Origin: Arthrobacter sp. Leaf69
Lineage (GTDB): Bacteria; Actinomycetota; Actinomycetes; Actinomycetales; Micrococcaceae
Length of the DNA stretch: 64,000 bases
Assembly: GCF_001422645.1 (NCBI RefSeq)
Contig: NZ_LMLR01000010.1
Span: forward strand, 1-64,000
Direction of reading: 5' to 3'
Part shown: one piece after another, positions 46,990-55,257 of the stretch
How the letters are laid out: each line of letters begins with the position of its first letter
Numbering within the stretch: position 1 is the first letter of the stretch
The notes under the pieces: generated by a model
Told to the model about the DNA's origin: nothing
What the model saw: only the letters and a program-made list of their open reading frames with translations
Database searches by the model: none
Made by a program: the position numbers and the translations under genes

Positions 46990-48441
46990 ATGTGCCCGGT
47001 GCGAAAAGGAAGATTTAATCGGGCCGTCGGCATCTTCATTGCCCTGACGGCCAGCGGCGCGGCGGCGCTCCTCTGGTTCGCCGTCGCCGCCGGCGGGCCG
47101 GAGTTGAGCGAGTCCCCGGCCCAAGGCTTGTTGCTCGGCTTCTGGAGCATCCTGTACAACACGGACGCACCGGCCCCCCGAGTGATCCTGGCCGCCATGG
47201 CCCTGGCCCTCCTCATGGCCGCCGGCGTGGCCACAGTGGATCGCAGGATCGCCAACCGCTCACGCCGGTCCCTCGATCCGCTCACCGGCCCGCTGGCCCC
47301 CAGAGTGGTCATGTCCGCGACGCGCGGCGTCTATGCCGGTCCGGTGACGGTCACGGTGCTCATCCCGGCCCACAACGAGGAAACCTCGCTTCCCCTGACC
47401 ATCGCCTCCCTGCTGGAGCAGTCCCGCCGCCCGGACCGCGTCATTGTCGTAGCGGACAACTGCACCGATGCCACCGTCGCCCTGGCGCAGCGGGCCGGCG
47501 TCGAGGTCGTCGAATCGGTGGACAACACCCAGAAGAAGGCCGGCGCACTCAACCAGGTGCTGAAGCGGCTGCTTCCCGGGCTTGGCGACAACGACGTCGT
47601 GATGATCATGGACGCGGACACCCGGCTCGACGACGGCTTCCTCGCCGCGGCGGTGGACCGCTTCAGTCACGACCGGGCGCTGATGGCGGTCGGCGGCCTG
47701 TTCTACGGCGAGGACGGCCACGGGCTGATCGGGCAGTTCCAGCGCAACGAATACCTTCGCTACAGCAGGGAGATCGGGCGCCGGCGCGGCCGCGTGTTCG
47801 TGCTGACCGGGACCGCCTCCATGTTCAGGTCACGGGCGCTGCGCACCGTGGCGGAGAGCCGCGGGGCCTCCATCCCGGGCACCCCCGGCGACGTGTACGA
47901 CACCGCCGCGCTCACCGAAGACAACGAACTGACCATCGCGCTGAAGTCCCTGGGCGGGCTGATGGTCTCGCCCGCGCAGTGCACTGTGGTGACCGAGCTG
48001 ATGCCCAGTTGGTCCACGCTCTGGGCCCAGCGGCTGCGGTGGCAGCGCGGGGCACTCGAGAACATCGGCGCCTACGGCATCACACCGCAGACCCTGCGCT
48101 ACTGGGCCCAGCAACTGGGGATCGGCTACGGCGTGATCGCCCTGGGGTCCTACCTGCTGCTGATCTTCCTGATGGTGTTCTCGCTGGATACCTGGATCTG
48201 GTTCCCGTTCTGGCTGGGGCTGGGCGTCCTGTTCATGGTTGAACGGGTTGCCACGGTGTGGAGGGGCGGATGGCGGGCCCGGCTTCTCGCCGTGACCCTG
48301 TTCCCGGAGCTGTTCTTCGACATGTTCCTCAATGTGGTTTACCTCAAGGGCGTCGCCGACATCTCGCTGGGCCGGACGGCCAGCTGGCAACATGTCACCC
48401 ATGCCCGTCCGCGCGAAACCATGGGAGCGGAACGATCATGA
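46990..48441 (+). CDS. membrane GT2 family glycosyltransferase
   Basis: A 483-residue BcsA/HAS-like processive-type glycosyltransferase. Two N-terminal membrane helices (about residues 11-33 and 50-75) precede the catalytic domain: VTVLIPAHNEETSLPLTI, then VVADNCTDAT, the metal-binding IMDADTRLDDGF, TEDNELTIALKSLG and QRLRWQRGALEN (the QxxRW acceptor motif). About three membrane helices follow at the C-terminus. The product is unknown; an exopolysaccharide or glycolipid is likely. ATG at 46990 is the only sensible start (GTG at 46999 is the alternative). The stop overlaps the next ATG (ATGA). The gene lies between two copies of an 80-bp palindrome. Confidence 0.88.
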   Translation: MCPVRKGRFNRAVGIFIALTASGAAALLWFAVAAGGPELSESPAQGLLLGFWSILYNTDAPAPRVILAAMALALLMAAGVATVDRRIANRSRRSLDPLTGPLAPRVVMSATRGVYAGPVTVTVLIPAHNEETSLPLTIASLLEQSRRPDRVIVVADNCTDATVALAQRAGVEVVESVDNTQKKAGALNQVLKRLLPGLGDNDVVMIMDADTRLDDGFLAAAVDRFSHDRALMAVGGLFYGEDGHGLIGQFQRNEYLRYSREIGRRRGRVFVLTGTASMFRSRALRTVAESRGASIPGTPGDVYDTAALTEDNELTIALKSLGGLMVSPAQCTVVTELMPSWSTLWAQRLRWQRGALENIGAYGITPQTLRYWAQQLGIGYGVIALGSYLLLIFLMVFSLDTWIWFPFWLGLGVLFMVERVATVWRGGWRARLLAVTLFPELFFDMFLNVVYLKGVADISLGRTASWQHVTHARPRETMGAERS

Positions 48442-48662
48442 GCAGTATGGCCATCGCTGTCCCCGCGGGACTGCTGTTTCCCGAGGCGCTGTTGCATACC
48501 CATTGGTTCGCTGTTCTTGCCACCTTCGTGGCGATAAACACCGTCATGTACGCCGCACTGGCGTTGGCCAAGATCCTGCCCAAGGTCAACCCCTCAGACT
48601 GGATCCGCAAGCGCAATGAGCGCTCCGAGACGCGCAGTATCGACCCCGGCTCGACCCGCTGA
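48438..48662 (+). CDS. small membrane protein coupled to the glycosyltransferase
   Basis: A 74-residue protein with one or two hydrophobic stretches (AVPAGLLFPEALL, WFAVLATFVAINTVMYAALAL) and a basic/acidic tail. Its ATG overlaps the glycosyltransferase stop, so the two are made together; it may be an accessory subunit or partner of the enzyme. The stop TGA (48660-48662) lies inside the palindrome, so the last codons and the repeat overlap. I do not recognise a family. Confidence 0.75.
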   Translation: MSSMAIAVPAGLLFPEALLHTHWFAVLATFVAINTVMYAALALAKILPKVNPSDWIRKRNERSETRSIDPGSTR

Positions 48663-48740
48663 GCATGCCCTCCTCCGGGCCGCAGCGAAGGACATACTGC
48701 GAATATGTCCACTGCCCAGCCCGGACGGGGGGCATGCTCA
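48660..48740. repeat. 80-bp near-perfect palindrome, copy 2
   Basis: The arms TGAGCATGCCC / GGGCATGCTCA are perfect at the ends, with the inner arms CCGGGC...GGACATA / ATATGTCC...GCCCGG. By eye it is about 85% identical to the copy at 46836-46915 and keeps the same centre. It begins on the stop codon of the small membrane protein gene. Confidence 0.88.
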
Positions 48741-48768
48741 GTCCTCGTGAGCCGCGGACAGCGCTCAA

Positions 48769-50772
48769 CTAGCGCCCGAGAATAGCCCGGGCAATCTCGT
48801 CGGCGTCCCGCAGCGTGCGCTGGCCGCTGCGGTACACGGGTCCGCTCTTCTGCCGGGCCTCGGCCGCAATGGCCGTTCCCCACTGCACGGCGGACAGCTG
48901 CAGCCCGAGGACGTAGAGGCCTTCGGTCACCGAGCCGTTTGCGCCGAGCGGCCGGTAGGGATGCGGGGCGACGTCCAGCCCGGACGTCGGCACCGGAGAT
49001 CCCTCCACCGTCATCATGAGCCGGGGCCGGACCAGGCCTTCGGCGAGCAACTGCTCCAGCAGCGGTGACTCGTTGACAGCGACCTTGTTGGCTGGCGCCA
49101 GCGCCTCGACCATGGCGACGGCGTTGACGACCTCGCCGGCGGCGTTGTCCGTATTGTTCCCCACCCAGGGCGACACCGCCGTGAAGGCCTTCGCCTTGCG
49201 GTCCACGCCGAACTTGGGATCCGGTCCGACGAACCGCACGACGCCGGCCCGCACCAGGGCAGCGAGCTGTTCGGCGCGCAGCGCCGGCGGCCCGCTGGCC
49301 AGGCCCTCCACAAACGCTTCGAACCAGCCGCGGAGTCCGGCAACCCACGATTCGTCGGTGATCCCACCGTCCGCGACGGCGGTCTTCAGCACCGCCCGGC
49401 CGTGGTGCAGGGCGCCGATGGTCATCTTCACCGGGTCGTCCTCGCCCAGAGCGGAACGCCGGGCGTCGTCGAGCAGGTAGTCGACGACGGCGTCGTCGAG
49501 TTCCGCGCGGGAGGCGAAAGACCGCCCGGCCAGCGGCGCCGCGAGTCCCAGCAGGTTCAGCCGGTGGGCGGGACGGAGGTGGATCTCCAGGACGGAGTCC
49601 ACCAGGTCCTCCCATTTCGCAGCGGAGTGCGCATGCGGGCGCAGGGCCCCTTCCAGTGCTGTCAGGAACTCCTTGGGTGCCGTCAGGATGGCACCGGGCT
49701 GCGAGCGCGCCAGCGTGGAGTAGTAGGCCCACAGTGCGTCGCGGTGCAGGAGGGGCCAGAGGTCGTGGTCGAAGGCGGGGCGGATTCCCGCCTCCGCGAA
49801 TTTTGCCAGGGCGTTCTCCGTGCAGTATCTCAGCGTCACGGCGTCGGGGTAGTAGCCGGCGAGGGTCGCCTTGGCCCGGTAGGGGGTGCCGCGCCGCGAG
49901 GCCGCGATGATGAGCGGTTCGCGGCCGGAGGGAAGGTAGCTGAGCCCGCCGTCCGCGCCGGGAAGGAACCGGCCGCCGCGGCCTTCTGTCAACTGGCCCA
50001 TGGCATCAAAGAAGTTCAGCCCCATGCCGCGCACCAGCACCGGTTTGACGGCCGGCACCAGCGACCAGTCGACGTCGGCCGGGGCCGCCGGCGGCAGGTA
50101 CAGCAGCCCGAATTCCTCCGCCGCCGCCTGCAGCTCGCGCTGCTCGGGGTTGAGCCGCGATTCGAGGTGGCCCAGGGCCAGCACCACGGAATCGACGGTG
50201 AGGACCGCGCCGTCTGCCAGTTCGACGTCGAACCGGCCCCTGCCGGCGCTCCCGTCCCCGGCGGCAGCACCGGCGGCGTCCCCGAGTCCGGCAGCGTGGC
50301 GGACCGATGTCGCCGTCGTGCTGTGGAAATCCACCGTCACCCCGGCGGGGAGGCGGGCGAGCAGTTCCTCCAAGGTGGCGCGGAGGTAGCGGCCGTACAG
50401 GGCCCGGCTGGGGAAGTCGGCCGTGTCCAGCCCGGCGAGTTCGGCGCGCTCCTCGGCTGTGAGGGAGGGGTGGGGCTGCTCCCGCTGCAGCTCGCGCCAG
50501 CGGTCGAAGGTGTGGCCGGCCAGCGGCGGTGCGAGGTCCGGGTCCTCGGGGATGACGGTGGAGTAGAACGACTGCGTGTTCATCAGGAAGAGCCGGGACT
50601 GGCCCGGCTGCCAGACGTGCCCCGGGCCCGCGGGATAGGGGTCGATGACGTCAATGTGCAAGCTGGCGTCCGGGCCCTCAGGAACCCAGTTGGCCAGCAG
50701 CCGCTCCAGCACGCTCGTGCCCCGGGGACCGGCGCCAATCACTGCCGTCCGGATGCTCTGCGATTTGCCCAC
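48769..50772 (-). CDS. FAD/NAD(P)-binding protein (NAD_binding_9-type)
   Basis: A 667-residue protein with an N-terminal Rossmann motif TAVIGAGPRGTSVLERLL and the early HVWQPGQSRLFLMNTQ segment typical of the large FAD-NAD(P)-binding proteins (PF13454). The middle, DSVVLALGHLESRLN, is the second nucleotide-binding strand. No partner or substrate can be deduced; relatives lie near natural-product or siderophore genes. The GTG at 50772 opens it. It is convergent with the palindrome and glycosyltransferase cassette and divergent from the S9 peptidase. Confidence 0.8.
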   Translation of the reverse strand: MGKSQSIRTAVIGAGPRGTSVLERLLANWVPEGPDASLHIDVIDPYPAGPGHVWQPGQSRLFLMNTQSFYSTVIPEDPDLAPPLAGHTFDRWRELQREQPHPSLTAEERAELAGLDTADFPSRALYGRYLRATLEELLARLPAGVTVDFHSTTATSVRHAAGLGDAAGAAAGDGSAGRGRFDVELADGAVLTVDSVVLALGHLESRLNPEQRELQAAAEEFGLLYLPPAAPADVDWSLVPAVKPVLVRGMGLNFFDAMGQLTEGRGGRFLPGADGGLSYLPSGREPLIIAASRRGTPYRAKATLAGYYPDAVTLRYCTENALAKFAEAGIRPAFDHDLWPLLHRDALWAYYSTLARSQPGAILTAPKEFLTALEGALRPHAHSAAKWEDLVDSVLEIHLRPAHRLNLLGLAAPLAGRSFASRAELDDAVVDYLLDDARRSALGEDDPVKMTIGALHHGRAVLKTAVADGGITDESWVAGLRGWFEAFVEGLASGPPALRAEQLAALVRAGVVRFVGPDPKFGVDRKAKAFTAVSPWVGNNTDNAAGEVVNAVAMVEALAPANKVAVNESPLLEQLLAEGLVRPRLMMTVEGSPVPTSGLDVAPHPYRPLGANGSVTEGLYVLGLQLSAVQWGTAIAAEARQKSGPVYRSGQRTLRDADEIARAILGR

Positions 50773-50891
50773 GGCATCCAGCGTATCCGCAACGGACCCT
50801 CAGCCCTGACCTGCCCGGCGCATCCGGGACGGGCTCGGCGGGGCGCCGGCTTGACTTGCTACTGGCGCGCGGATGTTGCTTGGATGGAAAA

Positions 50892-53204
50892 ATGACCACC
50901 ACTGACGCTGCTCCCCCGCCCGCCTCCGAACCCAACGCCGGGGCCGCCGCCGAGGTGACCGCCCCCGAACCCGTCGACGAGAACATCTGGCTCGAGGAGA
51001 TCTACGGCGAGGAACAGCTGGCCTGGGTCCGGGAACAGAACGCCCGCACCGAGGAGCTGCTGGAAGACGCGGAGTACGCCGCGCTGGAGGCCAGCATCCT
51101 CGAGGTGCTGGACTCCACCGACCGGATCGCCATGGTGGGCAAGCACGGCGAGTGGTACTACAACTTCTGGAAGGACCGGCACAACCCGAAGGGCCTGTGG
51201 CGCCGCACGACTTGGGAGAGCTACCGGGGCGGGTCTCCGGAGTGGGATGTCCTGCTGGACGTGGACGCGCTGGCCGCGGCGGAAGGCGAGGAATGGGTCT
51301 TCCACGGCGCCAGCTTCCTGCGCCCGGCCGAGGGCGAGGCGCACCGGCTGGCGCTGTTGGCCCTCTCCCCCGACGGCGGCGACGCCAACCGCTACCGCGA
51401 GTTCGACGTCGAGGCCCGCGGCTTCGTCGACCCGGCGGCCGGCGGCTTTGACCTGCCGACGGCGAAGGGCAACGCCTCCTGGCTCGACGCCGACACCCTG
51501 CTGGTCGCCTCCACCGCCGAAGGCCTGCCCAGCACCACGTCCTCGTACGCCCGGACCGGCGTCAAGCTGCGCCGCGGCGAATCCCTGGCCGCGGCGGAGC
51601 GGGTGTTCGAAATCCCCGAAGACCACATGATGGCCCTCGTGGCGCACGACTCCACCCCGGGGTTCGAGCGGACCTTCGCCGTGGACTGGATCAGCTTCTT
51701 CGAGAAGACCACCTCGGTGCTGCGCGACGGGGAGTGGGTGCAGCTCGACGTCCCGGTGGACGTGAACCTCAGTTCGCACCGCGAATGGCTGCTGTTCAGG
51801 CCGCAGAAGGACTGGGCTGTCGGCGCCACGAGCTACCCGGCAGGATCCCTGTTGGCCGCCGACTTCGAGTCCTTCCTGGCCGGCAGCCGGGACCTGTCTG
51901 TGCTGTTCACCCCCGATGAGCACACGTCCCTGCAGTCCTGGAGCTGGACGCGGGACTTCCTGCTGCTGAACCTGCTCCGCGATGTCTCCTCGGAGATCCG
52001 GGTCCTTGATCCGCAGGAGCCCGGGACGGACACCGCCTGGGCGTCGACCGTGCTGGACGCCTGCCCGCCGCTGCACGACGTCAATGCCTACGCCGTCGAC
52101 GACGAGGACACCGCCGGCGGCTCGGACGACGACTCCGACGATGACGGTACCGATGGTGCCGCACCGGTGTCCGAGACCGAGGCTCCCGGGGCAGGGAACG
52201 ACTTCTGGCTCGTGGCCACCGGTTTTACGACGCCGACCACCCTGAAACGCGGCACCCTGAAACGCGGAGCGCCGAAGGGGGACGCCACGGCCGGCGCCGG
52301 TGTGGACAGCACGCACGAGGTGGTCCGGTCCTCGCCGTCGTTCTTCAATGAATCGGACTATGAAGTCCAGCAGCATTTTGCCGTGTCCAAAGACGGCACC
52401 CGGGTGCCGTACTTCCAGGTGGCGGCGCGGGACCTGGTCCTGGACGGCCAGAACCCCACGCAGCTGTCCGGCTACGGAGGCTTCGAAATCTCCCGGACCC
52501 CCGCGTACAGCGGAGCGATCGGCCGGGCCTGGCTGGAGCGCCGCACGGAGGAATCCGCCGGACACGACGGGGATGCCCCGCACACCCGCGGCGGCGTCTA
52601 CGTGGTGGCCAACATCCGCGGCGGCGGGGAATACGGGCCCTCGTGGCACCGCGCGGCCCTGCAGGAGAAGCGGCACCGGGCCTACGAGGATTTTGCCGCC
52701 GTGGCCGCGGACCTGATCTCCCGCGGCGTGACCTCCCGGGAGCGGCTCGGCTGCGTGGGCGGCTCCAACGGCGGGCTGCTGGTGGGGAACATGCTCACCC
52801 GGTACCCGGAGCTGTTCGGCGCCGTGTCCTGCGGGGTCCCGCTGCTGGACATGCGCCGCTACACCAAGTTGTCCGCCGGCTACTCCTGGATTGCCGAATA
52901 CGGCGACCCGGACGTGCCGGAACAGTGGGAGTTCGTTAAAACGTTCTCGCCCTACCACCTGCTCCGGGACGGCGTGGGCTACCCGGAGGCGTTTATCTGG
53001 ACGGCCACGTCGGACGACCGCGTGGGGCCGGTCCAGGCGCGCAAGATGGCCGCCCGGATGCAGGCGATGGGCATCCCCAATGTCTGGTTCCACGAGTCGC
53101 TGGAGGGCGGCCATGCGGGAGCCTCCGACAACCGCCAGGCTGCGGCCCTGCAGAGCCGCAGCCAGCACTTCCTGTGGCGGGCACTGGCGGGCCGCGGCGC
53201 CTGA
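50892..53204 (+). CDS. prolyl oligopeptidase family serine peptidase (S9A)
   Basis: A 770-residue cytoplasmic-type peptidase that cleaves after proline in peptides. The beta-propeller occupies the first 500 residues or so; it holds an acidic low-complexity insertion at about 403-437 (runs of Asp/Ser/Glu) that is unusual for the family. The hydrolase domain has ANIRGGGEYG, the nucleophile Ser625 in GGSNGG, Asp708/Asp709 in TSDDRVGP and His741 in EGGHAGAS, a full triad. The ATG at 50892 has GGA close upstream; an in-frame start at 50856 is less likely. A short N-terminal Pro/Ala-rich stretch is present, with no signal peptide. Downstream there is only a tRNA. Confidence 0.88.
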   Translation: MTTTDAAPPPASEPNAGAAAEVTAPEPVDENIWLEEIYGEEQLAWVREQNARTEELLEDAEYAALEASILEVLDSTDRIAMVGKHGEWYYNFWKDRHNPKGLWRRTTWESYRGGSPEWDVLLDVDALAAAEGEEWVFHGASFLRPAEGEAHRLALLALSPDGGDANRYREFDVEARGFVDPAAGGFDLPTAKGNASWLDADTLLVASTAEGLPSTTSSYARTGVKLRRGESLAAAERVFEIPEDHMMALVAHDSTPGFERTFAVDWISFFEKTTSVLRDGEWVQLDVPVDVNLSSHREWLLFRPQKDWAVGATSYPAGSLLAADFESFLAGSRDLSVLFTPDEHTSLQSWSWTRDFLLLNLLRDVSSEIRVLDPQEPGTDTAWASTVLDACPPLHDVNAYAVDDEDTAGGSDDDSDDDGTDGAAPVSETEAPGAGNDFWLVATGFTTPTTLKRGTLKRGAPKGDATAGAGVDSTHEVVRSSPSFFNESDYEVQQHFAVSKDGTRVPYFQVAARDLVLDGQNPTQLSGYGGFEISRTPAYSGAIGRAWLERRTEESAGHDGDAPHTRGGVYVVANIRGGGEYGPSWHRAALQEKRHRAYEDFAAVAADLISRGVTSRERLGCVGGSNGGLLVGNMLTRYPELFGAVSCGVPLLDMRRYTKLSAGYSWIAEYGDPDVPEQWEFVKTFSPYHLLRDGVGYPEAFIWTATSDDRVGPVQARKMAARMQAMGIPNVWFHESLEGGHAGASDNRQAAALQSRSQHFLWRALAGRGA

Positions 53205-53361
53205 CGCCGGGCGGCCGCTGCTGGCTCCTCCCCCGGGGACAACGCGGGGTCAGGTCACGCCCATGCTCCGGCCCGGGAAGGACGCGATCTGACTCCGCAT
53301 TGGCCGTTTTGCACTGCATGGCACCTTCTGCGTATCCTTGGTTGGCTAGTTAATAGCAATT

Positions 53362-53449
53362 GGAGACGTGCCAGAGCGGCCGAATGGGCTTCACTGCTAA
53401 TGAAGTGTGGGGCACAACTCCACCGGGGGTTCAAATCCCCCCGTCTCCG
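53362..53449 (+). tRNA. tRNA-Ser (anticodon GCT)
   Basis: The 7-bp acceptor stem GGAGACG / CGTCTCC, the anticodon loop ACTGCTAAT-type (anticodon GCT, reading AGC), the long class II variable arm and the T arm GGGGGTTCAAATCCCCC-type are visible. The length is 88 bases and the discriminator is G. Confidence 0.95.
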
Positions 53450-53454
53450 CGTTT

Positions 53455-53482
53455 GACCCCGGTCCCTGGACCGGGGTCTTTT
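53455..53482 (+). terminator. terminator after tRNA-Ser(GCU)
   Basis: A perfect 11-bp stem GACCCCGGTCC / GGACCGGGGTC with a tiny loop (CT) is followed by TTTT. Confidence 0.85.
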
Positions 53483-53580
53483 GCGTTTCCGGGGACTTTT
53501 GCGGGGCTCTGGGGTTAGCGGCACGTCCGGAGGCCGGACACCTGACGCCGTACCGGGGGTCCGGATGGCAGGATGGGCCC

Positions 53581-55233
53581 ATGTCGAGCAACCCCTTGTC
53601 GAGCAACAGCGCGTTTGACGCCATCATCGTCGGCGGCGGCCACAACGGCCTGGCCGCGGCAGCGTACCTGGCCAAAGCCGGACGGACGGTCCTGCTGCTG
53701 GAAAAACTTGAGCACCCCGGCGGAGCCGCGGTCTCCGCCCAGGCGTTCGACGGCGTCGACGCCCGCCTCTCGCGGTACTCCTACCTCGTGAGCCTCCTCC
53801 CGCAGCAGGTCATTGACGACCTGGGCCTGCGCATCCGGCTGGCGCGGCGCCGGTATTCGTCCTACACCCCCGACCCGCACGACGGCGGCCGTGCCCTGCT
53901 GATCGACAACGGGGACGACACGGCCACCGCCGCCTCCTTCGCCGCCGTCGGGGCACCCGACGGCGAATTCCAGGCTTTCACCGAGTTCTACGCCGGCTTC
54001 CGACAGCTCACCGAGGCCCTGTGGCCCACCATGACCTCGCCGCTGCCGACGCGCTCCGAAGCGAAAGACCTCGCAGCCCGGGCCGGCGCGGGGGCGGCAT
54101 GGGACGCCCTGACCGGACGGCCCATCGGGGACGTCATCGCCAAGTCGCTCCAGCACGACCTGGTCCGCGGCGTGGTGCTGACCGACGCCCTGATCGGCAC
54201 GTTCGCCCGGGCCGACGACGAGGACCTGCAGCAGAACATCTGCTTCCTGTACCACCTGGTGGGCGGCGGCACCGGCGACTGGGATGTGCCCATTGGCGGC
54301 ATGGGCGCGGTGTCCGGGGAACTGGAACGCGCCGCCCGCGAGGCGGGGGCGACCATCCTGACGTCCGCGGACGTCACCGCCGTCCGCCCGGGAGGTGTGG
54401 TCAGCTACCGCCACGCCGGGGCGGAACACACGGCCAGCGCATCCTGGGTCCTCGCCAACGTGGCCCCGGTGGTGCTGGACCGGCTGCGGAATTCCGCCGC
54501 GTCCGGCGGTACCGCCCCGCAGGCAACACCCCACGCCACCCGGAACCCGAACCATCACCGGGAGGGTGCCCAGATCAAGGTGAACCTGCTGCTGAAGCGG
54601 CTCCCCCGGCTGCTGGATGAAACGGTAAGCCCGGAAGCGGCCTTCGGCGGGACGTTCCACATCAATGAAACGTGGTCGCAGCTGGACGCCGCCTACCTCG
54701 CCGCCGCGGCCGGAACCATCCCCGACCCGCTGCCCTGTGAGATCTACTGCCATTCCCTCACGGACCCCACCATTTTGTCGCCTGAACTGCAGGCCGCCGG
54801 CGCGCAGACCCTCACAGTGTTCGGCCTGCACGTCCCGGACCGGCTGATCACACCGGAGAACAACGAACGGCGCCGGGCGGAGCTGCAGGCGGCCGTCCTG
54901 AAATCGCTGAACTCGGTCCTGGCCGAACCCATCGAAGAGCTGCTGCTGACCGGCCCGGACGGACAGCCCTGCATCGAAGCCAAGACCACGCTCGACATCG
55001 AACGGGCGGTCGGCATGCCGCGGGGCAACATCTTCCACGGCGGCCTCGACTGGCCCTTCGTCGAGGACAACGCGCACCTGAACACCCCGGCGCAGCGCTG
55101 GGGGGTGGCGACGGATGACCCGCAGATACTGCTCTGCGGCTCCGGCGCCCGGCGCGGCGGTGCCGTCAGCGCCATCGGCGGGCACAACGCGGCCATGGCG
55201 GTGCTGGAGTCCGACACGCCTTCCCAGAGCTGA
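53581..55233 (+). CDS. phytoene-dehydrogenase-like NAD(P)/FAD oxidoreductase
   Basis: A 550-residue flavoprotein of the PYROXD2/CrtI-like group. The Rossmann motif AIIVGGGHNGLAAAAYLAKAG and LLLEKLEHPGGAA open the FAD domain, with SRYSYLVSLLP next; the C-terminal LLCGSGARRGGAVSAIGGHNAAMAVL is the characteristic closing FAD-contact segment. It lacks neighbours of a carotenoid pathway, so a general oxidoreductase role is more likely. The ATG at 53581 has a weak ribosome-binding site (GGATGGG). It is followed after 24 bases by the MFS gene and is likely cotranscribed with it. Confidence 0.85.
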   Translation: MSSNPLSSNSAFDAIIVGGGHNGLAAAAYLAKAGRTVLLLEKLEHPGGAAVSAQAFDGVDARLSRYSYLVSLLPQQVIDDLGLRIRLARRRYSSYTPDPHDGGRALLIDNGDDTATAASFAAVGAPDGEFQAFTEFYAGFRQLTEALWPTMTSPLPTRSEAKDLAARAGAGAAWDALTGRPIGDVIAKSLQHDLVRGVVLTDALIGTFARADDEDLQQNICFLYHLVGGGTGDWDVPIGGMGAVSGELERAAREAGATILTSADVTAVRPGGVVSYRHAGAEHTASASWVLANVAPVVLDRLRNSAASGGTAPQATPHATRNPNHHREGAQIKVNLLLKRLPRLLDETVSPEAAFGGTFHINETWSQLDAAYLAAAAGTIPDPLPCEIYCHSLTDPTILSPELQAAGAQTLTVFGLHVPDRLITPENNERRRAELQAAVLKSLNSVLAEPIEELLLTGPDGQPCIEAKTTLDIERAVGMPRGNIFHGGLDWPFVEDNAHLNTPAQRWGVATDDPQILLCGSGARRGGAVSAIGGHNAAMAVLESDTPSQS

Positions 55234-55257
55234 GCGTGGTGCCGCGGAGGTCCCTGA

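Noticed and set aside
53407..53580. Longer start for the phytoene-dehydrogenase-like gene
   Set aside because: The added residues would come from inside tRNA-Ser and its terminator; the Rossmann motif begins soon after the ATG at 53581.
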